Assembly: GCA_028696285.1 (NCBI GenBank)
Contig: JAQVHJ010000201.1
Location: forward strand, 1-5,184
DNA: 5,184 nt
Direction: 5' to 3'
From: a bacterium
Lineage (GTDB): Bacteria > AUK180 > JAQVHJ01
Notes under the pieces: generated by a model
Seen by the model: only the letters and a program-made list of their open reading frames with translations
Told to the model about the DNA's origin: nothing
The model's database searches: none
In this document: piece after piece, positions 1 to 5,184 of the stretch
Layout: the number at the start of each line of letters is the position of its first letter
Position numbering within the stretch: position 1 is the first letter of the stretch
Translations under genes and position numbers: made by a program

Positions 1-985
1 AAGGACCGGCAATAAGTACCATTCCCCAGGGCATGTGGATAGCTTCACGGATTCGGATAGTCTGCTCTTCATCAAGTCCCAATTTATCCAGCTTAAATTC
101 CTGGTGTGACTTATCTAGAATACGGATCATTACTCGTTCTCCATAGACTGTCGGAACTGTCGATAAACGGAAATCTATCGCGCGACCCTTTAAATTCATT
201 CGGAAACGGCCGTCCTGAGGACGCTTCCTGTCCGTAATGTCAAGTTTGGCTAAAATCTTTATCCTGGTTATTACAGGATCTCGAATCTTCGCAGGAAGCT
301 TCTTCATCGGTTCATATAAAACTCCGTCTATGCGGTAGCGAATCCTTATTAAATCTTCGTCGTACGGCTCTATGTGAATATCAGATGCGCGCTGGATAAT
401 AGCATTGGAGATAATTGAATTGACCAGCTTAACAATCGGTTTATCATCAGACGACTGCAATAACTCAAATTCACTCGAAACATCTTCGTCTTGTTCTACT
501 ACTTCTAAAACCGTATCCTCTAGTCCCTCCATTAAATCCGTTACCTGCGGATTCTCCCCGCCTGCATTGGTTATTTTGGCAAGTGTCTCAGAAATCTCGG
601 ATGATTTGGCTAAAACTAATTCTATATCAAAACCTGAAGAGAATTTTAACGCCTGTAACATCTCAAAGTTCTGGGGATCTGTCGTCGCAATCGTGATGGA
701 ATTTCCAAAATTATCTACAGGTACAATGTGATATTTAACACATAACTCCGGCGAGACTAACTTCAAAACCTCTTCTTCTATCTCAAAATCCTTCAACTCT
801 ATTATTGATAAGGACAACTGTTCCGATAACGCTTCTAACAAGTTCTCTTCATTACAGAACTTCTCTTCAACCAATATTTTACCTAAAGGTTGCGCCTTCT
901 GCCTTTGAAGATCAAGCGCTTTCTTCAATTCCGTTTCATTTAATATACCTTTTTCTATTAAAATATCGCCTAATTTCTTTGCCAT
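1..985 (-). CDS. pilB: GspE/PilB-family pilus assembly / type II secretion ATPase, N-terminal part (cut by the left edge)
   Basis: This is the N-terminal 328 residues of a cytoplasmic hexameric ATPase that powers type IV pilus extension or type II secretion. My translation of the minus strand starts MAKKLGDILIEKGILNE. Residues 1 to about 145 resemble the MshEN (T2SSE_N) domain, which in some members binds cyclic di-GMP. An acidic linker covers about 149-181. The catalytic half then begins, with the family-typical ASDIHIEPY at 200-208, RPQDGRF at 255-261, and STVPTVYGER at 275-284. The last residues, MVLIAGP, lead directly into where the Walker A loop should be, so the nucleotide-binding core lies outside the window. 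The start is ATG at 985-983: an in-frame stop lies at 1006-1004 with no other ATG between, and a weak purine-rich site (AGAGAAG, 994-988) precedes it. A near-consensus promoter lies upstream. PilB and GspE cannot be separated from this fragment, so the family is secure but the symbol is not. Confidence 0.93.
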   Translation of the reverse strand, partial: MAKKLGDILIEKGILNETELKKALDLQRQKAQPLGKILVEEKFCNEENLLEALSEQLSLSIIELKDFEIEEEVLKLVSPELCVKYHIVPVDNFGNSITIATTDPQNFEMLQALKFSSGFDIELVLAKSSEISETLAKITNAGGENPQVTDLMEGLEDTVLEVVEQDEDVSSEFELLQSSDDKPIVKLVNSIISNAIIQRASDIHIEPYDEDLIRIRYRIDGVLYEPMKKLPAKIRDPVITRIKILAKLDITDRKRPQDGRFRMNLKGRAIDFRLSTVPTVYGERVMIRILDKSHQEFKLDKLGLDEEQTIRIREAIHMPWGMVLIAGP

Positions 986-1013
986 AACTTCTCTTTTATA
1001 TAATTAAATTAAA

Positions 1014-1042
1014 ATTATAACATATTCATTTCTTAAAGTCAA
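1014..1042 (-). promoter_or_regulatory. Predicted sigma-70-type promoter of the pilB/gspE-like gene
   Basis: Read on the minus strand there is TTGACT (1042-1037), a 17-nt spacer, and TATAAT (1019-1014). This is one mismatch from full consensus at the ideal spacing. Transcription would begin near 1007, giving a leader of roughly 20 nt before the ATG at 985. The site was found by eye in AT-rich sequence, where chance -10 boxes are common, but the paired match and its position make it credible. Confidence 0.7.
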
Positions 1043-1104
1043 TTGAAAAATACCGTAAAAGAAATCAGGAAAAGTTGAGAATCCTTCAAAAATCAATTTT
1101 TTAC

Positions 1105-1133
1105 TTGACTATTTTGCATAATTATGATAATAT
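1105..1133 (+). promoter_or_regulatory. Predicted sigma-70-type promoter of the small four-cysteine protein gene
   Basis: TTGACT at 1105-1110 is followed, after a 17-nt spacer, by TAATAT at 1128-1133. The -35 hexamer is identical to that of the divergent promoter. Transcription would start near 1140, leaving only about 14 nt of leader before the ATG at 1154. GATAAT at 1126-1131 is an alternative -10 with a 15-nt spacer. This promoter may also serve the downstream aminotransferase-tldD-tldE genes by readthrough. Confidence 0.6.
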
Positions 1134-1153
1134 AAATCAAAATTCGGAAGTAA

Positions 1154-1564
1154 ATGAGTATAGAACCGAGAGAAGAACAAAAAATCCTGAAATCAATCGC
1201 TGACTCTTTGGAAACAATTGCAGTCCTTCTAAAAGACATAAGGGACGACTTGTCAGGATTGAATGTCGAGGGACTCGTTAAGTTAATAGACATCGTTTCA
1301 GAACAGCAGGAAATCCATAGAATTGTCCAGCACAAAGTTAAAAAGAACCTCCCCGAGCCCGACCAGAAAGACGAACTCGTTAATGACCTTGTGAAAATCT
1401 TCATTACAGGCGGATTTAAAAAATGTGAAATCTGTCATAAATACACCTTTATCAGCAATGTATGGAAAGACAGCGTGTGCGATGTTTGCAGAGAAAAGTA
1501 TCTTGACAAAGGTATCCCGAAAGAAAAAGCCAAAGAAATAGAGAAGAAAGAAAATAACACTTAA
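1154..1564 (+). CDS. Small uncharacterised protein with a C-terminal four-cysteine (zinc-ribbon-like) motif
   Basis: This 136-residue protein matches no named family that I recognise. Residues about 5-65 are rich in Leu/Ile at helical spacing and in charged residues (for example ETIAVLLKDIRDDLSGL), suggesting a helical, possibly coiled-coil segment. After a charged linker, Cys91-x2-Cys94-x14-Cys109-x2-Cys112 forms a likely zinc-binding knuckle pair; an iron-sulfur site is less likely. The tail after about 113 is Lys/Glu-rich. There is no signal peptide or membrane segment, so it is probably cytoplasmic. The start is firm: TAA at 1151-1153 is in frame directly before the ATG, and there is no other Met in the protein. 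The Shine-Dalgarno (CGGAAG, 1145-1150) sits unusually close, 3 nt from the ATG. The gene has its own predicted promoter and may be transcribed with the aminotransferase downstream. A helical oligomerisation part plus a metal knuckle would suit a regulator or adaptor, but that is inference. Confidence 0.82.
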   Translation: MSIEPREEQKILKSIADSLETIAVLLKDIRDDLSGLNVEGLVKLIDIVSEQQEIHRIVQHKVKKNLPEPDQKDELVNDLVKIFITGGFKKCEICHKYTFISNVWKDSVCDVCREKYLDKGIPKEKAKEIEKKENNT

Positions 1565-1598
1565 ATCTATTTTATGGTTCAATAAGAAAAACTGTATT

Positions 1599-1627
1599 TT
1601 GAATTTTCGACCTTTCAAATTTAATTT
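1599..1627 (+). promoter_or_regulatory. Weak candidate promoter for the aminotransferase-tldD-tldE operon
   Basis: TTGAAT (1599-1604), a 17-nt spacer and TAATTT (1622-1627) resemble a sigma-70 promoter, with two mismatches in each hexamer. In such AT-rich DNA this could easily be chance. The alternative is transcription from the promoter at 1105-1133. Confidence 0.25.
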
Positions 1628-1647
1628 AATGCTTTTTAAATAAATAA

Positions 1648-1654
1648 AAGGAGG
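1648..1654 (+). promoter_or_regulatory. Strong Shine-Dalgarno site of the aminotransferase
   Basis: AAGGAGG lies 7 nt before the ATG at 1662. It is a full anti-16S match and by far the strongest ribosome binding site in the window. It fixes the start codon and predicts high translation of the first gene of the operon. Confidence 0.85.
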
Positions 1655-1661
1655 TTTTCTC

Positions 1662-2870
1662 ATGATTGATCTTCAGAAAAACTATTCCATTAATGCCCGA
1701 AGGATGAAAAAATCCGTAATTAGGGAACTCCTTAAATTAACGGCAAAACCAGATATTATTTCCTTTGCCGGTGGTTTGCCTGCGCCGGAAACATTCCCTG
1801 TTGAAGAGTTAAAGGATGTTTGCGTAAAGGTTCTTGAAAAATACGGTTTAAAAGCTCTCCAATACGGACCGACGGAGGGTGTTGACATCTTAAAGGATCA
1901 GCTGGTTGAATGGGCAAAGAGGGACAATGTTAATATCACAAAAGAAAATATTTTAATGACAGTTGCATCACAGCAAGGTTTAGATTTGGTTTCAAAGATC
2001 TTCATCGATCCAAGTGACCCGATTATAGTCGGTTTACCCACTTACCTCGGGGGTTTATCCGCATTTAATGCTTATGGCGCAAATCTCATAGGCATCACCG
2101 TAGATGAAAATGGACTTGAAACAGATAAGCTGGAGATTAAATTGGAAGAATTGAAGAAGAAGGGAGAACACTATAAATTTGTCTATGTAGTTCCCGATTT
2201 CCAAAATCCAACCGGGACGACAATGCCGGAAGATCGCAGAAAAAAACTTATCGAGTTAAGCCAGAAATATAACTTCATCATCCTTGAAGACAGCCCATAC
2301 AGGGAATTAAGATTCGAAGGTAAAGAACCGCCATCAATCCTTTCTCTTGATACAACAGGAAACGTAATCTCTCTGCACACATTCTCAAAGATCCTCGCTC
2401 CCGGGTTGAGACTGGGTTGGATCATTGCCCACAAGGATATCATAGATAAACTTGTCGTTGCAAAACAATCCACCGACCTATGCACACCGCCGATTACTCA
2501 GTATATAGCTGCAGAATACATGAGCAGGGGACTCCTGGAAAAGAGAATTGAAGAAACTAATATTCTGTATAAAAAGAAAAAAGATATGATGATTGAATAT
2601 CTTGAGAAATACATGCCGAAACATGACGAGATTTCCTGGACAAATCCCGAAGGCGGTTTATTCCTCTGGGTAGTTCTTCCGAAAAATTTTGACACGGAAG
2701 CAATGTTCCAGGAAGCTATTGATGAAAAGGTTGCATATATCGTCGGTTCTGCTTTCGATGCATACGGCAAGAGTAAAAACTGCATGAGACTGAACTTCTC
2801 TTTCGCCAATGAGAATGTAATGGAAGAAGGTATGAAGCGGTTAGCTAAAGTTATAGAGAAAAAACTCTAA
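1662..2870 (+). CDS. PLP-dependent aminotransferase, fold type I (class I/II, 2-aminoadipate/aromatic aminotransferase-like)
   Basis: This 402-residue cytoplasmic enzyme should move an amino group between an amino acid and a 2-oxo acid using pyridoxal phosphate. Its length is typical and the protein looks complete. Visible landmarks are SFAGGLPAPETFP (34-46), YGPTEG (68-73), PDFQNPTG (178-185, with Asn182), EDSPYREL (209-216, with Asp210 to bind the pyridine nitrogen and Tyr213), and SKILAPGLRLGW (242-253). In the last of these Lys243 is the Schiff-base lysine and Arg250 contacts the phosphate. Arg376 in CMRLNFS near the C terminus is the expected substrate-carboxylate arginine. The SFAGGLP and YGPTEG motifs place it with the LysN / kynurenine-aminotransferase II / MocR-like branch. 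No MocR-type DNA-binding domain is attached. Substrate cannot be read from sequence: 2-aminoadipate, aromatic or branched amino acids and alanine are all possible. It leads the putative operon, with tldD starting 18 nt after its stop. Confidence 0.95.
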   Translation: MIDLQKNYSINARRMKKSVIRELLKLTAKPDIISFAGGLPAPETFPVEELKDVCVKVLEKYGLKALQYGPTEGVDILKDQLVEWAKRDNVNITKENILMTVASQQGLDLVSKIFIDPSDPIIVGLPTYLGGLSAFNAYGANLIGITVDENGLETDKLEIKLEELKKKGEHYKFVYVVPDFQNPTGTTMPEDRRKKLIELSQKYNFIILEDSPYRELRFEGKEPPSILSLDTTGNVISLHTFSKILAPGLRLGWIIAHKDIIDKLVVAKQSTDLCTPPITQYIAAEYMSRGLLEKRIEETNILYKKKKDMMIEYLEKYMPKHDEISWTNPEGGLFLWVVLPKNFDTEAMFQEAIDEKVAYIVGSAFDAYGKSKNCMRLNFSFANENVMEEGMKRLAKVIEKKL

Positions 2871-2888
2871 AATAACGGATATAAAATC

Positions 2889-4340
2889 ATGAATATAAAA
2901 AAATTAACCCAAACCGCTTTGGGAACTATAAAGAAACTTGGAGCGGAATATGGGGATATCCGCATTGTCAATAGGGAACATGAGGATATTGATATTAAAA
3001 ACGGAAAGGTTGAAGGGATAGAAAGTTCATCTTCAACAGGTTTCGGAATCCGTGTACTGTATAGAGGTTATTGGGGTTTTGCAAGTAGCAATTTCATGGA
3101 TGAAAAGGAAGTTGAAAAGATTTCAAAACTTGCAGTTAATATTGCAAAAGCTTCCGGAACAATTAAAAAAGACCCCTTAGTTCTCGAACCCTTGAAACCC
3201 TTAACTGACACCTGGCTCTCCCCGTTTAAAATTGACCCGTTCTCTATTCCTATCAAGGAAAAGATAGACCTGCTGATGGATGCTAATGCTGAAATGCTCA
3301 AAGTAAAGGGAATAATAATTGCAAATGCGGCCTGTTCTTCCTTCAAGGAAGTAAAGGTATTCGCATCATCCGAGGGAAGGTATATCACGCAAACATCCGT
3401 TCAGGCAGGAGCAGGGATTGACGCCTACTCTTTCAAGGACGGCGAGGTTCAGAAACGTTCGTTCCCCGCGTCGTTTGGAGGCGCATTTGCAAACGCAGGA
3501 TGGGAATATGTTAAGAGTATGGGATTGAAGGAAAATGCGAAAAGGATTGCTGAGGAAGCGGTTGCTTTATTATCTGCTCCGCAATGCCCTGCAGGAGATA
3601 TGGATATCATTCTTGAAGGAAGTCAATTGGCGCTGCAGGTACACGAATCATGCGGGCACCCGATTGAACTTGACAGGGTATTCGGTACCGAGAGATCTCT
3701 TGCAGGAACTTCATTCCTTACTACTGATAAACTGAAAAAATTTAAATACGGTTCTAAAATTGTAAACATAACCGCAGACGCAACAATCAAACATGCCCTC
3801 GGTTCATTTGGTTATGACGATGAAGGAATTCCTGCGCAAAAAACTTATATTATCAAGAATGGAAAATTTGTCGGATATCTTACTTCGAGGGAGACCGCTG
3901 CAAAGATAGATCAGAAGAGCAACGGAACCATGCGCGCAGACGGATTTAACCGATTACCCCTCATCCGAATGACGAGCATTAATCTACTCCCGGGAACAAA
4001 TTCATTCGAAGAACTCGTTTCGGGAATTAAAAACGGGATTTATATGGAAACAAATAAAAGCTGGAGCATTGATGATAAACGCCTTAACTTCCAGTTTGCA
4101 TGTGAAATCGGGTGGCTGATTAAAAACGGGAAAATTACTTCCATGGTTAAAAACCCGAATTACACGGGAATTACACCGGAATTCTGGGGAAATTGCGACG
4201 GCATTACAAATAAAAAAGATTGGAAAGTCTGGGGGGTGCCAAACTGCGGGAAAGGTGACCCGATGCAGACAGCCCGTGTCTCTCATGGCGTCTCTCGCGC
4301 ACGTTTTAGAAATGTAAAAGTTGGAGTCGGAAAATGGTAG
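2889..4340 (+). CDS. tldD: TldD-family zinc metalloprotease, catalytic subunit
   Basis: This 483-residue protein is the catalytic half of the TldD/TldE peptidase. In E. coli that cytoplasmic complex trims the microcin B17 leader and degrades unfolded peptides. The N-terminal domain (about 1-190) includes SSSTGFGIRVLYRGYWGFAS (47-66), typical of the family. The zinc site is visible as HESCGHP at 252-258, a HExxxH motif with His252, Glu253 and His257, followed by ELDRVFGTE and AGTSFL. The third metal ligand is expected to be Cys453 in PNCGKGDP near the C terminus, followed by ARVSHGVSRARFRNVKVG. The HESxGHPxELDR form marks a subfamily distinct from E. coli TldD (HEAVGHGLEGD). All catalytic residues are present and the length is normal. 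The start at 2889 has only a weak Shine-Dalgarno (GGAT, 2877-2880). It lies 18 nt after the aminotransferase stop, consistent with one transcript. The gene's last 7 nt overlap the start of tldE. Confidence 0.96.
   Translation: MNIKKLTQTALGTIKKLGAEYGDIRIVNREHEDIDIKNGKVEGIESSSSTGFGIRVLYRGYWGFASSNFMDEKEVEKISKLAVNIAKASGTIKKDPLVLEPLKPLTDTWLSPFKIDPFSIPIKEKIDLLMDANAEMLKVKGIIIANAACSSFKEVKVFASSEGRYITQTSVQAGAGIDAYSFKDGEVQKRSFPASFGGAFANAGWEYVKSMGLKENAKRIAEEAVALLSAPQCPAGDMDIILEGSQLALQVHESCGHPIELDRVFGTERSLAGTSFLTTDKLKKFKYGSKIVNITADATIKHALGSFGYDDEGIPAQKTYIIKNGKFVGYLTSRETAAKIDQKSNGTMRADGFNRLPLIRMTSINLLPGTNSFEELVSGIKNGIYMETNKSWSIDDKRLNFQFACEIGWLIKNGKITSMVKNPNYTGITPEFWGNCDGITNKKDWKVWGVPNCGKGDPMQTARVSHGVSRARFRNVKVGVGKW
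4323..4326 (+). promoter_or_regulatory. Ribosome binding site of tldE inside the end of tldD
   Basis: GGAG lies 7 nt before the ATG at 4334 and is embedded in the last codons of tldD. Together with the 7-nt overlap (ATG at 4334-4336, tldD stop TAG at 4338-4340) it supports the start choice and suggests translational coupling of the two subunits. Confidence 0.65.
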
Positions 4341-5184
4341 ATAATAAAAGATTTCAGAAAATTAAAAAATTCATTTTTAAAAATTCAAGAGCTGATGATG
4401 TTCAGGTCCTTTATACTTCTTCTGTTTCATATCTGACCAGGCTTGCCAATTCCTATATTCACCAGAATGTCCATGAAAATACCGAAACTTTAATAGTTAA
4501 TTCCATCTTTGGGAAAAAGATCGGTGTCGCAACAACAAGAGACCTTTCAGAAAAAAATATCATTAAAACTATTCGAATTGCGGAAGCAATTGCAAAGAAT
4601 AGACCCGAAGACCCGGATTATCCGGGACTTCCACTGGGTGCAGAGATCTTTTATACAGATAAATTCAATGAGAAATCAAGTGGAACAACTCCTCAGCAGA
4701 GAGCCAATATTCTGAAGGATATCGTGAAAATTTGTAATAAATCGGGCGTAAATGCGTCGGGATATGTCTCTACTGATTTCTCAAACTTCGCTGTGGCTAC
4801 AACAAAAGGCGCTGATTGCTTCTGCGCTTTGTCCAATGCACATCTCTTTATAATTACAGACAAAGGGTTCGCAACAGGATTTGCAGAAGATGAAAATATC
4901 GATTTCTTTAAGTTGAATCATGAAAAGGTTGCAAAAATCGCCGTTGAGAAATGTCTTAAGTCTGTTGACCCAATTTCTGTTGAACCGGGCGATTATACGG
5001 TAATCCTTGAAGAACCTGCGGTCGGTGAAATGCTCGCTTACTTCAATTATATCGCATTCAACACTAAAAGTTACTACGAAGGAAGAAGCGCTCTCTCCGG
5101 GAAATTAGGAAAACAGGTAGCAGGAAAAAATATTACCATTGTTGAGAACTGGAAACATCCGAAAGGTCAGGGGATGCCATTCGA
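4334..5184 (+). CDS. tldE: TldE/PmbA-family non-catalytic subunit, N-terminal part (cut by the right edge)
   Basis: An open frame starting MVDNKRFQKIKKF runs 283 codons to the window edge without a stop. It is the partner of TldD: in the known complex TldE resembles TldD in fold but does not carry the metal. Family features I can see are the N-terminal domain segment NSIFGKKIGVATTRDLSE and the PEDPDYPGLP stretch. The region aligned with the TldD zinc helix reads EEPAVGEML at residues 226-234, so HExxxH is absent and the protein is predicted inactive alone. The rest of the C-terminal domain lies beyond the window. The start is set by the GGAG site and the 7-nt overlap with tldD. The frame is intact, with no frameshift. 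The protein is probably cytoplasmic, as there is no signal peptide. Identity rests on these motifs plus its position directly after tldD. Confidence 0.92.
   Translation, partial: MVDNKRFQKIKKFIFKNSRADDVQVLYTSSVSYLTRLANSYIHQNVHENTETLIVNSIFGKKIGVATTRDLSEKNIIKTIRIAEAIAKNRPEDPDYPGLPLGAEIFYTDKFNEKSSGTTPQQRANILKDIVKICNKSGVNASGYVSTDFSNFAVATTKGADCFCALSNAHLFIITDKGFATGFAEDENIDFFKLNHEKVAKIAVEKCLKSVDPISVEPGDYTVILEEPAVGEMLAYFNYIAFNTKSYYEGRSALSGKLGKQVAGKNITIVENWKHPKGQGMPF

Larger units (their letters stand above)
986..1153. other. Divergent intergenic region
   Basis: This 168-bp AT-rich gap separates the minus-strand ATPase gene from the plus-strand genes. It contains one predicted promoter for each direction, with about 62 bp between the two -35 boxes. 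I saw no convincing long inverted repeat, operator, riboswitch or small ORF in that space. Only a weak partial dyad around 1076-1090 (TTGA...TTCAA) was seen. Confidence 0.6.
1565..1661 (+). other. AT-rich gap before the aminotransferase, no clear terminator
   Basis: This 97-bp stretch holds no GC-rich hairpin followed by a T-run, so readthrough from the upstream gene is plausible. Only weak A/T-only pairing is present (for example CTTTT at 1632-1636 with AAAAG at 1646-1650). A weak promoter candidate and a strong ribosome binding site lie at its right end. Confidence 0.5.

Noticed and set aside
405..987. Plus-strand open frames at 405-731 and 805-987
   Set aside because: They lie opposite the ATPase gene, whose minus-strand translation carries clear family motifs throughout. 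Their own translations are low-complexity or lack any recognisable domain.
1076..1090. Partial inverted repeat TTGA...TTCAA in the divergent gap, considered as an operator
   Set aside because: Only about four base pairs match in each arm, which is expected by chance in AT-rich DNA.
1631..1650. Possible terminator hairpin CTTTT...AAAAG before the aminotransferase
   Set aside because: The stem is made almost only of A-T pairs, has a long AT loop and no following T-run, so it is not a credible intrinsic terminator.
1093..1663. Minus-strand open frames at 1093-1404 and 1298-1663
   Set aside because: They mirror the four-cysteine protein gene, which has a promoter, a ribosome binding site and a plausible domain layout. 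The minus-strand products look like hydrophobic antisense translations.
3535..4715. Short plus-strand frames at 3535-3735 and 4509-4715
   Set aside because: They are out-of-frame readings inside tldD and tldE, whose main frames are intact and carry family motifs.
1662..5184. A peptide-modification (RiPP-type) gene cluster, suggested by TldD/TldE
   Set aside because: No precursor peptide, cyclase, radical SAM enzyme or exporter is visible in the window. TldD/TldE are also widespread outside such clusters.

Overview
This looks like ordinary bacterial chromosome, moderately AT-rich, with near-consensus sigma-70-type promoters, Shine-Dalgarno sites and short intergenic gaps. A type IV pilus / type II secretion ATPase suggests an envelope-spanning secretion or pilus machine, as in many Gram-negative and candidate-phylum bacteria. 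No rRNA, tRNA or lineage-specific marker is present, so I cannot name a phylum. I found no mobile element, CRISPR array, RNA gene or sign of recent transfer.

Layout. Positions 985 to 1 (minus strand) hold the first 328 residues of a GspE/PilB-family ATPase. It is cut by the window edge just as its Walker A motif begins. A 168-bp divergent intergenic region (986-1153) carries a strong-looking promoter for each direction. To its right, on the plus strand, are a small uncharacterised protein with four cysteines (136 aa, 1154-1564), a 97-bp AT-rich gap, a fold-type I PLP aminotransferase (402 aa, 1662-2870), a TldD-type metalloprotease subunit (483 aa, 2889-4340), and the first 283 residues of its TldE/PmbA partner (4334 to the right edge).

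How the genes work together. The aminotransferase, tldD and tldE are tightly packed (18-nt gap, then a 7-nt overlap) and very probably form one transcript. TldD and TldE form a peptidase whose zinc site is in TldD. Here the HExxxH motif and the C-terminal Cys are intact in TldD and missing from the visible TldE, as expected for the pair. A simple reading is peptide cleavage by TldD/TldE with transamination of released amino acids, but the substrates cannot be read from sequence. The small four-cysteine protein may be read through into this operon because no terminator is visible after it, but a functional link is not shown.

I did not find convincing evidence of a new biological system. The least explained item is the 136-aa four-cysteine protein. 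The most testable idea is the coupling of an aminotransferase to TldD/TldE.
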